From: Eutrophovita sp913057845
GTDB taxonomy: Bacteria > Pseudomonadota > Gammaproteobacteria > Burkholderiales > Eutrophovitaceae
Length of the DNA stretch: 64,000 nt
Assembly: GCA_963925895.1 (NCBI GenBank)
Contig: CAWUVH010000006.1
Span: 12,519 to 76,518, forward strand
Reading direction: 5' to 3'
Shown: piece after piece, positions 33,945 through 42,903 of the stretch
How positions within the stretch are numbered: the stretch's first letter is position 1
Layout of the letters: every line of letters starts with the position of its first letter
Translations under genes and position numbers: made by a program
The notes under the pieces: generated by a model
What the model saw: only the letters and a program-made list of their open reading frames with translations
The model's database searches: none
What the model was told of the DNA's origin: nothing

Positions 33945-35483
33945 ATGACTGATCATTTGATAATTTTTGATACAACCATGCGGGATGGAGAACAAAGTCC
34001 TGGTGCATCGATGACTCGAGAGGAAAAGCTGCGCATTGCCAAGCAACTCGAGCGGATGAGGGTTGACGTGATCGAAGCAGGTTTCCCAGCCGCCAGTAAT
34101 GGTGATTTTGAATCAGTAAAGGCGGTAGCCGAAGCGATACAAGATAGCACGGTTTGTGGCTTAGCAAGAACCTCAGAAAAAGATATCAGGCGCGCTGCTG
34201 AGGCTGTAAAGCCCGCTAATAGTGCCCGAATTCACACGTTTATCGCGACCTCACCAATCCATATGGAGAGGAAGTTACGAATGAGTGGTGATCAAGTATT
34301 GGAGCAGGCTGTAAAAGCAGTCACGTTAGCCCGATCACTGTGTGAAGACGTGGAGTTTTCTCCAGAAGATGCAGGAAGGTCGGAGCCGGATTATCTTTGT
34401 AGAATTCTCGAGGCTGTTATTAAGGCGGGTGCTCGGACCATCAATATTCCTGACACCGTTGGCTATACGATGCCGGATCAGTTCGCAGAATTAGTCCGTA
34501 ACTTAATGACCCGCATACCTAATGCAGACAAGGCTGTCTGGTCCGTACATTGTCATAATGATCTTGGAGTTGCTGTTGCTAATTCGTTAGCATCGATTGC
34601 TTCTGGAGTGCGTCAAATTGAGTGCACGATTAATGGGCTTGGCGAGAGAGCGGGCAATGCGTCTTTAGAAGAAATCGTTATGGCCGTCCGGACAAGGCAA
34701 GATTTTTTCCAATGTGACACCAGGATTGATGCGACTCAAATTGTTCCAGCTTCTAAATTGGTGTCTGCAATAACTGGCTTCCCGGTGCAACCGAATAAGG
34801 CAATTGTGGGTGCTAATGCATTTGCGCACGAGGCTGGAATTCATCAGGATGGTGTGCTGAAGCATCGAGAAACCTATGAAATCATGAAGGCGGAAGATGT
34901 GGGCTGGTCTAAGAATAAATTAGTACTCGGCAAACACTCTGGGCGTAATGCATTCAAGCAAAGATTAATCGAGCTTGGTCTCGAGGTGAGTGGCGAAGAA
35001 GGTATGAATGCCACATTTGCACGTTTTAAAGAATTGGCCGATAAGAAGCATGAGATTTTTGATGAAGATCTGATCATGCTTGTCTCATCAGACGAGGCGA
35101 TAAGTGTGAATGACGAGCGCTTTAAACTACTCTCGTTAAAAGCCTGTTTTGAGACTGGTGAGGCACCAAAGGCAACCGTATTTTTGTCAGAGGGCGGTGA
35201 GGAAAAGAGTGCCGATGCTTCTGGTGGTGGTCAAGTGGACGCTACATTCAAGGCGATCGAGTCGATCGTTACCAGTGGGGCGGATCTTCAGCTTTATTCT
35301 GTTAACGCCGTTACGAGTGGGACAGATTCTCAAGGCGAGGTCAGTGTAAGGCTTGCCAAAAACGGTAAGATCGTGAACGGACATGGAGCTGACACGGATA
35401 TCGTAGTTGCTTCAGCCAAAGCTTATTTGAATGCCGTCAACAAGCTGCAGTCTGGCCTCGAGAAAGTTAATCCACAAGTTTAG
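33945..35483 (+). CDS. leuA: 2-Isopropylmalate synthase
   Basis: 512 aa. The DRE-TIM catalytic domain starts 'IIFDTTMRDGEQSPGASM', with the metal-binding 'HCHNDLGVAVANSLA' and 'INGLGERAGNASLEEIVMA'. The C-terminal LeuA allosteric domain (about 395-500) is present. It condenses 2-oxoisovalerate with acetyl-CoA in leucine synthesis, following directly on the ilv genes. Confidence 0.96.
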   Translation: MTDHLIIFDTTMRDGEQSPGASMTREEKLRIAKQLERMRVDVIEAGFPAASNGDFESVKAVAEAIQDSTVCGLARTSEKDIRRAAEAVKPANSARIHTFIATSPIHMERKLRMSGDQVLEQAVKAVTLARSLCEDVEFSPEDAGRSEPDYLCRILEAVIKAGARTINIPDTVGYTMPDQFAELVRNLMTRIPNADKAVWSVHCHNDLGVAVANSLASIASGVRQIECTINGLGERAGNASLEEIVMAVRTRQDFFQCDTRIDATQIVPASKLVSAITGFPVQPNKAIVGANAFAHEAGIHQDGVLKHRETYEIMKAEDVGWSKNKLVLGKHSGRNAFKQRLIELGLEVSGEEGMNATFARFKELADKKHEIFDEDLIMLVSSDEAISVNDERFKLLSLKACFETGEAPKATVFLSEGGEEKSADASGGGQVDATFKAIESIVTSGADLQLYSVNAVTSGTDSQGEVSVRLAKNGKIVNGHGADTDIVVASAKAYLNAVNKLQSGLEKVNPQV

Positions 35484-35566
35484 CGATGTCGATATAGCCC
35501 GCGTCGATTGACGACGAGTTGCTTAACGGCCATCGATTAACTTAAAACAGCAAGTTTATTCACAAA

Positions 35567-36979
35567 ATGCTCGGAGCCTGGATGCGCAGTTATTGTCATG
35601 TCGCGCAATATTTCTGTTTGGGTATTTTTTACCTAATTCTTGCTGGATGTGGGCACATGAAGAGCTACGTTGCCGATGCGCCCGAAAAAGAGCAAATAAC
35701 ACAAGACTTTGATTCTAGGGGTGCAAGCCTCAATAGTTTGGTGGGTTTTGTGAGTGAGTCGGGCTATGGCGGATCTTGGCCTCCCGAGAAATGGGGACTT
35801 GAGGAGCTCATGTATGCCGGACTTTACTACAGTCCGAGGCTTGAAGTTGCTCGAAAAAATAGAGAGTTATCTGAGATTTCAGCACAGTTGTCTGCTCTAG
35901 GAATGCGGCAAAAAGTCCAAGTGGCTACCGAATACCATAGCCGAGAAGTAAATGGCCAAGAGCCTTGGGGGGTGGGGTTTGCAGTAGATTTGCCGTTTTT
36001 TTCGACAAAAAAGCGAGAGGCTTTTTCCCAAAAGTCATTGTTTTATTTAGATGGAGCAGCGCTCGAGCTCAGCCAAGAAATATGGTTGCTGCACTCGTCC
36101 CTACGCAATAATTTATTTCGTTTGGCTGTAAATGATGCTAAACGTAAACTCTATGTACAGAAAATTAAGTTAGCGGAAGAGTTGGATGAGCTTATTGAGG
36201 TTAGATTTTCTCATGGCTTTGCGGACCGAGAGGCGTTAGATAAAAGACGGTTTGAGCTGGGACTATTTCGTGAGTTTGAACTGAATCTTGAAATAGAAAG
36301 GCTGGAGATTATTTACTTCATGGCCAGATTGATAGGCATGTCTGCGGCTGACTTCCAAAAACTTGATCTCGAGATGCCTGATTTTGATCAGACCTACACT
36401 ATGGACGCCTTGGATTTTAAGAGTGCGGCGCTGCGCAATCGCATCGATTTACAAAAATCTCTCGTTGATTTCGGTATTGCCGATGTTGAATTGAAGCTGT
36501 CGCTTATCAATCAGTACCCTCAGATTTCGATAGTTCCGGGTTACTTTTGGGATCAGGGGGACAATATATGGAATTTCGCATTGGGATTGGTTTTGCCAAA
36601 TCATGCTGATGCATTCGTTTTGCGGGCTGAGGCTTCAAGGTCGCTGGAACATCTGAAAGTTAAAGAGAAGCAAATTAATATTCTTTCTGAGGTTGATCAA
36701 AATCACGTGACTGTTCTGTCAACTGAAAAGAGTTTCCGACAGAGTCGCTTAAATTTGCGTCGAGCCCACGATATGTTTGCTGGCAAGGAGGCGGGGTTTA
36801 GTGCGGGAGATATCAGCCGAGTCGAACTCTACGATGCGCGTTTAAATTACCTTCAAATAGCAGAACGGTTTGTTGACAATAAATTTACCTATTTTTCTGC
36901 GGTCGCTGAACTTGAGGATTCGTGTCAAACTCCATTAGTTTTTAAGTATCGGGTCCCGATGGATATCAATAAACAGTAG
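35567..36979 (+). CDS. Outer-membrane efflux lipoprotein (TolC/CusC-like)
   Basis: 470 aa. The signal peptide ends in a lipobox, LILAGC, with Cys28 as the lipidated residue. The rest is helical with the two-repeat TolC-type pattern ('ARKNRELSEISAQLSALGM', 'DIGIADVELKLSLINQYPQI'-like second repeat). It is 10 bp upstream of a periplasmic adaptor and an RND pump gene, so it is the outer-membrane factor of that system. It might also serve the second RND system downstream, which has none. Confidence 0.75.
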   Translation: MLGAWMRSYCHVAQYFCLGIFYLILAGCGHMKSYVADAPEKEQITQDFDSRGASLNSLVGFVSESGYGGSWPPEKWGLEELMYAGLYYSPRLEVARKNRELSEISAQLSALGMRQKVQVATEYHSREVNGQEPWGVGFAVDLPFFSTKKREAFSQKSLFYLDGAALELSQEIWLLHSSLRNNLFRLAVNDAKRKLYVQKIKLAEELDELIEVRFSHGFADREALDKRRFELGLFREFELNLEIERLEIIYFMARLIGMSAADFQKLDLEMPDFDQTYTMDALDFKSAALRNRIDLQKSLVDFGIADVELKLSLINQYPQISIVPGYFWDQGDNIWNFALGLVLPNHADAFVLRAEASRSLEHLKVKEKQINILSEVDQNHVTVLSTEKSFRQSRLNLRRAHDMFAGKEAGFSAGDISRVELYDARLNYLQIAERFVDNKFTYFSAVAELEDSCQTPLVFKYRVPMDINKQ

Positions 36980-36989
36980 AGGCATTGAC

Positions 36990-38051
36990 TTGAATACGCG
37001 TCAATACAATTTGGTCATTGGTGGACTCACCCTTTTTATCGCCTTGCTGTTATTTGTCTTGGTGACATTTAATCGAGACGACTTCTTATTCAGCGATTCT
37101 GATTATGAAGAGGAGATAGAGACTAGGGATGCCACAGGTTACGAAGATGGCGTTTCGCTAGTCCGGCTAGCTCGTACGGATCAGGATGCATCCGGTATTG
37201 AAGTGACAGAGCTGGCAGTGATGCTTCATCAAGCTGAGTATCAACTGTTCGGAGAGATTCTCGATATCACTGGATTGTTAGAACTCAGAGAGCGTTTGAT
37301 TACTCTTTCAAATGAGGATCGAGCTAAAGCTGTCGAAGAGGCCCATTTGGCAGACGCGTACAAGCGGGCTAGTCTGTTATTCGAAGATCGCCAAAATATT
37401 TCGCGACGTGAGTTAATGGAAAGTGAGTATCAGCTCAATGCGGTTAGAACGTATCGACTTAACTTGCGTAGGAATTTAGCGTCATTAAAGCATTCTGCGA
37501 ACGCGACTTGGGGTGCTGAAGTTAGCGACTGGTTACTTGATGAGTATTCTCCAAATTTTAAAAGTTTGGTGACTCAACAATCGAGTCTTATACGGTTATT
37601 CGTAAGGAATATTTCTCTATCGGATAACGGAATTAGCACCGTTGATATTGCTCCAGTGGGCTTCCCAACGCGAAAAACATCTGCGCGTTATGTCTCGGAG
37701 GCCCCGAGCGCCCAATTGGGTACTGGGGCAGCGGATAAATTTTTTATGGCTGATGCGCAAATGCCAACCGGTACTCGCGTCATTGTTTCATTATCTGAAA
37801 ATTCAGAAGGGGTCTCGGGTGTTTTTATCCCTGATGAGGCGGTTTTATGGCATTCAGGTAAACCATGGGTCTTCAAGCGGCTCAGTGACGGGGTTTTTGC
37901 TCGATTCGAAATTGAAGCCGATGTTGATTTGGGGTTAGGCTGGTTCGAGGTTAATGCGTTCGTGCCAGGAGATCAGATCGTTGTATCGGGCGCGCAACTT
38001 CTGTTGTCAGAGGAGTTGAAATATCAAATACGTAACGAGAATGAGGACTGA
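36990..38051 (+). CDS. Atypical periplasmic adaptor (membrane fusion protein) of RND efflux
   Basis: 353 aa from TTG 36990. One N-terminal anchor helix (about 8-27) and a long acidic stretch precede a helical hairpin (about residues 95-165, 'RAKAVEEAHLADAYKRASLL') and a C-terminal beta domain. The lipoyl half-motifs typical of CusB/AcrA adaptors are not readable before the hairpin, so it looks reduced or diverged. Its identity as adaptor comes mostly from its place between an outer-membrane factor and an RND pump. The beta-barrel part 'GVFIPDEAVLWHSGKPWVF' fits this family. Confidence 0.6.
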   Translation: MNTRQYNLVIGGLTLFIALLLFVLVTFNRDDFLFSDSDYEEEIETRDATGYEDGVSLVRLARTDQDASGIEVTELAVMLHQAEYQLFGEILDITGLLELRERLITLSNEDRAKAVEEAHLADAYKRASLLFEDRQNISRRELMESEYQLNAVRTYRLNLRRNLASLKHSANATWGAEVSDWLLDEYSPNFKSLVTQQSSLIRLFVRNISLSDNGISTVDIAPVGFPTRKTSARYVSEAPSAQLGTGAADKFFMADAQMPTGTRVIVSLSENSEGVSGVFIPDEAVLWHSGKPWVFKRLSDGVFARFEIEADVDLGLGWFEVNAFVPGDQIVVSGAQLLLSEELKYQIRNENED

Positions 38052-38105
38052 GGCTCATCTTTGGTGGTGGCAGGACTCTACTTCTATAGTGGTGGATGAC
38101 GCCTC

Positions 38106-41100
38106 ATGATTGCCGGAATCGTTCGTAATTCGATTAAGTATGCTGGGGTAGTTGTCACTCTTGCAATTACCGTTGTTAGCTATGGCTTGTATACCATTTC
38201 TAATGCTAACTTAGATGTTTTTCCAGAGTTTTCGCCAAGCCAAGTCGTCCTTCAAATAGAGGCTCAAGGGTATTCCTCCGAATTGGTTGAGAAGTTGGTA
38301 ACGCAACCGATAGAAAATGCCTTAATGGGCATTCCGGAGCTGGAGAATATCCGCTCCCAGTCGATACCTGGATTGTCGGTTGTGACCGTGGTCTTTAAGG
38401 ACGGCAGCGATGTCTATCTAAATAGACAGGTGGTTGGGGAGCGTATAGCCGGCCTAGCAAACGAAATGCCTCGGGGGGTGGAAGCGCCAACCATGACGCC
38501 TCTGACCTCTTCTGCCAGTACGGTTTTAGGCATTGGTGTGACCTCAGATAAGCGCTCCCTTTCTGATTTGAGGACTATAGTGGATTGGACCATACGCCCT
38601 CATTTATTGGCCGTGCCAGGGGTTGCTGAGGTTAATGTTTTCGGTGGCAATGTCGAGCAGTGGCAAATTCAGGTTGACCTTCAAAAATTAGAACAGGCAG
38701 ATGTTTCATTTCAACACTTAATTGATGCTGCGCAATCTGCCACAGGTATGGTGGGTACGGGGTTTATTAAGACGCCTAATCAACATTTGAATATTCAAAT
38801 GGACGGACAGCCGAGAGATTTAGATGATCTTGGACATTTGATTGTTGAGTCGCGTGCTGGAGTCAATATTCATCTCAGAGATTTGACCAAGGTTATTGCT
38901 GCTCCTGCGCCATCTATTGGTGCTGCGTCCATTGATGCGCAGGCGGGTGTTTTTTTAATGATACAAGGGCAGCTCGGCGCTAATACGTACGCGGTTACGC
39001 AAGACCTAGAGCGAGCCATATCAGAACTTGCTCCATTGATTAAGAGAGAAGAGATTACTCTTCACGAGAATCTTTTTAGGCCAGCAAACTTTATAGAAAC
39101 AGCGGTTAAAAATGTTCGGCGTGACGTGCTGATCGGTTCAGCTCTCGTTATTAGCATTTTGTTTTTGTTCCTCTATAACGTGCGTACGGCAATTATATGT
39201 GCGGTAGCGATGCCAGTATCTTTGCTCTCCGCAGTGATTGTTCTAGACGCGCTCGATGTGGCGCTCAATGTAATGGTGATTGGTGGCTTGGCAATTGCAC
39301 TTGGAGAGGTAGTGGATGATGCCATTATTGATACAGAGAATATCTTTCGACGGCTGCGATTAAATCAAATTTCAGGTAATAAAAAAAGAGTATCCGATGT
39401 GGTTTTGGAAGCCTCAGTAGAGGTGAGAAGTTCTGTCGTTTATGCCACCTTCATTGTTGTTTTGGCGTTTGTCCCACTGTTAACCCTATCAGGGATTGCG
39501 GGCAAACTGTTCGCGCCTCTTGGTCTCGCTTATATATTTGCCATATTGGCATCTTTGGTTACAGCGGTGACGCTGACCCCGGCATTGAGTTATTTGCTTT
39601 TGGGCGGACGCAGTTTATCCGCAGGCGATTCTCCAGCAGTCTCATTTCTTAGGCCTCGATATGAAAAGCTATTGATTTGGTTTGAGGGGAAATTCGTGCG
39701 TAACCTCACGGTGGTTATCGTTATCGTTATTTCAGGTATCAGCGTTTTCCCATTATTTTCTGGTGAGTTTATTCCTGCTTTGAAAGAGGGGCACTATATT
39801 GCTCATATGACTGCTGTCCCCGGCACATCAGAGCAAGAGTCGTTGAGAATTGGTAATCGAGTATCTGCGGTTTTAGGAAGAATTGACGGGGTCGAATCTG
39901 TGGCGCAGTGGGTGGGGCGCTCTAAAAATGGTGCAGATACCTTTGGAACGCACTATAGCGAGTTTGAGATAGAAATTGGAGCTATAGATGGCGATGAGCA
40001 GGAGCGAGTTCTTTTGGAAATACGGGAGGTGCTTGGTGGAGAAAAAGTAGGACATTTCCCGGGGTTAAGTTTTGGTGTTAATACATTTTTGACAGAGCGT
40101 ATCGAAGAGACAGTCACGGGGTTTGCTGCCCCTTTCGTGGCTACGATTTATGGTGCTAATCTCGATAGGTTGGATCATGATGCGCGTCAGGTTGCTGCCA
40201 CCTTAAATCAAGTCTATGGGTCAGAAGATGTTCAGATACAGGCACCTGCAGGTACGCCACAGCTTGATATCAGGCTGCGGCATGCCCGTTTGTCGGCATT
40301 GGGCCTGACTCCAGGCGAAGTGCTGCGGGTGGTCAGTGCGGCTTATGACGGTGAGGTTGTTGGACAGGTTAGGAGGGGAAATCGAGTTGTAGATATTGTC
40401 GTGATTCTTGAGGATGCCCTCAGGCAAGACGTACGCTCGTTATCTGACTTATTTGTCAAGAAAGTTGGCGATTCTGTCATTCGATTGTCAGATGTCGCCA
40501 ATATCAGTTTGGTTGGTGGTCGATATAAAATACTTCATTCGGATGGCCGTCGAGTACAAACTGTCACCGCAAAATTCTCTGGCCGAGATTTGGGCTCTTT
40601 TGAGCGCAGAGCGAAAGAGAAAGTTTTGTCCACTGTGGTGCTCTCGCCCGGAAATTATATTGTCTTTTCTGGGACTGCTGAATCTGAGCGGCAAGCAAAG
40701 ACTGATTTAGTGGTTCATTCGTTGTTGGCCGGAATTGGGGTTTTTATATTCCTTTTTATTGCCTTTAATCAACTGCATAACATGGCGATCACCTTCTTAA
40801 ATTTGCCTTTTGCACTTGTCGGCGGCGTAATCGCAGTTATATTCTCCGGGGGATGGCTATCTCTAGGCTCCTTGGTTGGATTTGTGACGTTGTTTGGTAT
40901 TACGCTCAGGAATTCCATAATGCTGGTATCCCACTATCAATATCTTGTCGAAGTTGAGAAAGTTGCTTGGAATTTCGATACTGTCGTAAGAGGGGCGTCT
41001 GAGCGACTAACTTCTATTTTGATGACGGCTTTAGTGACCGGTCTTGGTTTGTTGCCCCTAGCGCTAGGCACGGGAGAGCCTGGTCGCGAAATTGAGGGGC

Positions 41101-41216
41101 CCATGGCCACCATTATTGTTGGTGGGCTCTTTACATCAACGCTATTAAATCTTCTCGTTCTCCCCACCATTTTGTATCACTTTGGTAGATTTCGTAGATT
41201 AAGCCCAGAAGTTTAA
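38106..41216 (+). CDS. CusA/CzcA-like RND efflux pump
   Basis: 1036 aa with the RND layout: TM1 'GVVVTLAITVVSYGLYTI', a periplasmic loop with porter and docking parts, a TM2-6 bundle, a second loop and TM7-12. TM4 holds acidic residues in 'GEVVDDAIIDTENIFRRLR', the proton-relay position. The sequence is nearer to heavy-metal (HME) RND pumps than to AcrB types by the opening and TM4 motif. The CusA methionine triad is not obvious, so the substrate (metal or other) is undetermined. It follows its adaptor by 54 bp. Confidence 0.8.
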   Translation: MIAGIVRNSIKYAGVVVTLAITVVSYGLYTISNANLDVFPEFSPSQVVLQIEAQGYSSELVEKLVTQPIENALMGIPELENIRSQSIPGLSVVTVVFKDGSDVYLNRQVVGERIAGLANEMPRGVEAPTMTPLTSSASTVLGIGVTSDKRSLSDLRTIVDWTIRPHLLAVPGVAEVNVFGGNVEQWQIQVDLQKLEQADVSFQHLIDAAQSATGMVGTGFIKTPNQHLNIQMDGQPRDLDDLGHLIVESRAGVNIHLRDLTKVIAAPAPSIGAASIDAQAGVFLMIQGQLGANTYAVTQDLERAISELAPLIKREEITLHENLFRPANFIETAVKNVRRDVLIGSALVISILFLFLYNVRTAIICAVAMPVSLLSAVIVLDALDVALNVMVIGGLAIALGEVVDDAIIDTENIFRRLRLNQISGNKKRVSDVVLEASVEVRSSVVYATFIVVLAFVPLLTLSGIAGKLFAPLGLAYIFAILASLVTAVTLTPALSYLLLGGRSLSAGDSPAVSFLRPRYEKLLIWFEGKFVRNLTVVIVIVISGISVFPLFSGEFIPALKEGHYIAHMTAVPGTSEQESLRIGNRVSAVLGRIDGVESVAQWVGRSKNGADTFGTHYSEFEIEIGAIDGDEQERVLLEIREVLGGEKVGHFPGLSFGVNTFLTERIEETVTGFAAPFVATIYGANLDRLDHDARQVAATLNQVYGSEDVQIQAPAGTPQLDIRLRHARLSALGLTPGEVLRVVSAAYDGEVVGQVRRGNRVVDIVVILEDALRQDVRSLSDLFVKKVGDSVIRLSDVANISLVGGRYKILHSDGRRVQTVTAKFSGRDLGSFERRAKEKVLSTVVLSPGNYIVFSGTAESERQAKTDLVVHSLLAGIGVFIFLFIAFNQLHNMAITFLNLPFALVGGVIAVIFSGGWLSLGSLVGFVTLFGITLRNSIMLVSHYQYLVEVEKVAWNFDTVVRGASERLTSILMTALVTGLGLLPLALGTGEPGREIEGPMATIIVGGLFTSTLLNLLVLPTILYHFGRFRRLSPEV

Positions 41217-41276
41217 ATCTTACTTGCGACAATTCGGAAAGTGCTAGACTAAGGGGATAACTTTTATATTATGGAT

Positions 41277-41289
41277 GCATGAAACATGC
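41277..41289. repeat. Small inverted repeat overlapping the thioredoxin start codon
   Basis: GCATG, AAA, CATGC: the ATG (41286-41288) lies in the right arm. It could weakly mask the start in mRNA, but five base pairs may be chance. Confidence 0.2.
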
Positions 41290-41660
41290 CAGTAGCTAAC
41301 TTGACCGGTGATACTTTTGATCAAGCCCTTCAAGAAAATGAAATGGTTATTATTGATTTTTGGGCGCCTTGGTGCGCCCCATGCAAGACCTTCGCCCCAG
41401 TGTTTGAGGCTGCTTCGGAGAAATATACAGGGGTATATTTTGCAAAAGTGAACTCTGAGGAGGAACAGGCATTGTCCTCGTCTTTTGGGATTCGTTCTAT
41501 TCCTACGTTGGTAGTGATTCGGGAACAAATTATCCTTTACTCTAAGCCGGGTGCTGTTCCGGCTTATTCGCTTGAGGGGTTGCTTGAACGAATGGGGAAA
41601 TTGGATATGGCTCAAGTACGAGATGAGATCGAAAAGTCGCAATTAGAGGTTAAGTCATAA
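41286..41660 (+). CDS. Thioredoxin-like protein (active site CAPC)
   Basis: 124 aa, single thioredoxin domain with no signal peptide. The active site is 'DFWAPWCAPCKTFAPVF' (Cys30, Cys33), with CAPC in place of canonical CGPC, and cis-Pro 'IRSIPTLVV'. It has a C-terminal tail of about 20 residues. It is located between two RND efflux operons, 69 bp after the first. A general cytoplasmic disulfide reductase is the likely role. Confidence 0.85.
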   Translation: MPVANLTGDTFDQALQENEMVIIDFWAPWCAPCKTFAPVFEAASEKYTGVYFAKVNSEEEQALSSSFGIRSIPTLVVIREQIILYSKPGAVPAYSLEGLLERMGKLDMAQVRDEIEKSQLEVKS

Positions 41661-41727
41661 GCAGAAATATAGAGTTTCAGAACGGAAAAATTTTCTGGTT
41701 GGAATGAATAATTAGAGGCTATACGAT

Positions 41728-42852
41728 TTGTTTAATAGTCTTTTGAGAGGTATGGGGGGCAAGTTGTTGGAAAATAAAAGTCGCTTAGCATTTTGGGCAG
41801 TGATTCTGGCCACAGTATTGGGTTTGTTTGCATGGTTAAATCGGCCTGCTGGAGAGATTGAGATTGCACCTGAGGTAGTTGAACAAGCCGCTCCAGCTAA
41901 ACCTCAAGGGTTACCGGTTCAGGCAATACCTGTAATCGTTGGTGAACTCATAGATGACATTACCGCCGTGGGTACTGTGGTTGCGAACGAATCAGTTCGG
42001 ATTAGAACCGAGATAAATGGTCGCCTCTTAAAATTGAATTTTGACGAGGGGCAGGAGGTTCAAAAAGGTCAGTTGCTCGTGGCCTTAGATGACGGGGAGC
42101 ACCGGGCACAACTCGCGGCAATTAACGCGGAGCTTCGAACAGAGAAGCAAAGATTCTTGAGGTCCAAAGAACTCTATGAGCAAAAGTTTATCAGCAAGGA
42201 AGCCCTAGATTTACAGGCTGGGACAGTCGATCGATTGGCTGCAATGGTTCAAGAGGCGGATGCGCGATTGCAAAAAACAGTAGTTACAGCTCCGTTTTCT
42301 GGAGTGATAGGTCTGCGGAAAGTTAGTCTCGGAGCTTATTTGCAAGCAGGTGATGACATCGTACGATTGGAGGATATTAGCTCGGTAAAAGTAGATTTTA
42401 GAGTTCCTGAAGTGTATCTCGCTAAAGTTCGTTCTGGTCAGTCAATATCCGTAGTCGTGGATGCTTTCCCTAATACTGTTTTTGAGGGGAAAGTGTATGC
42501 AATTGAAGCTGGTATGGACAGAGAGACGAGAACGGCGCTCGTGCGTGCAAAATTGGGTAACAAGGCGGGCAAATTACGTTCCGGCATGTTCGCTAGGGTA
42601 TCTCTGATTATGACCAAAAAGAAAAATGCATTATCAGTGCCCGAAAAAGCACTTTGGCCGCAAGGGACTGAGAATTTTGTATACAAGGTTATAGATGGAA
42701 AAGTGGAACTCACGAAGGTCGAACTCGGACAGAGAACCCCAGGGTATGTTGAGATTCTCAAAGGGTTGAGCCCTGGTGACCTTGTTGTAACTGAAGGGCA
42801 GATGAAAATTAGAGATGGTGCGCCAGTGACGGTATTGGGTGGTGCGCAGTGA
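41728..42852 (+). CDS. HlyD/AcrA-type periplasmic adaptor of RND efflux
   Basis: 374 aa from TTG 41728; ATG 41752 is a weaker alternative because its Shine-Dalgarno is too close. An anchor helix (about 21-37) leads to a lipoyl half 'GRLLKLNFDEGQEVQKGQLL', a coiled-coil hairpin (about 125-175), the second lipoyl half 'VTAPFSGVIGLRKVSLGAYL' and beta-barrel/MP domains. It is the cognate adaptor of the HAE1 pump 51 bp downstream. No lipobox is seen. Confidence 0.88.
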   Translation: MFNSLLRGMGGKLLENKSRLAFWAVILATVLGLFAWLNRPAGEIEIAPEVVEQAAPAKPQGLPVQAIPVIVGELIDDITAVGTVVANESVRIRTEINGRLLKLNFDEGQEVQKGQLLVALDDGEHRAQLAAINAELRTEKQRFLRSKELYEQKFISKEALDLQAGTVDRLAAMVQEADARLQKTVVTAPFSGVIGLRKVSLGAYLQAGDDIVRLEDISSVKVDFRVPEVYLAKVRSGQSISVVVDAFPNTVFEGKVYAIEAGMDRETRTALVRAKLGNKAGKLRSGMFARVSLIMTKKKNALSVPEKALWPQGTENFVYKVIDGKVELTKVELGQRTPGYVEILKGLSPGDLVVTEGQMKIRDGAPVTVLGGAQ

Positions 42853-42903
42853 TAATAAGAACGCCATTCGTAGCATAAAGATTTTTTTTAGCTTAAGAGA
42901 CTT

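Noticed and set aside
41244..41642. Minus-strand frame of 132 codons opposite the thioredoxin
   Set aside because: Antisense to a clear thioredoxin with a canonical fold; no independent evidence.
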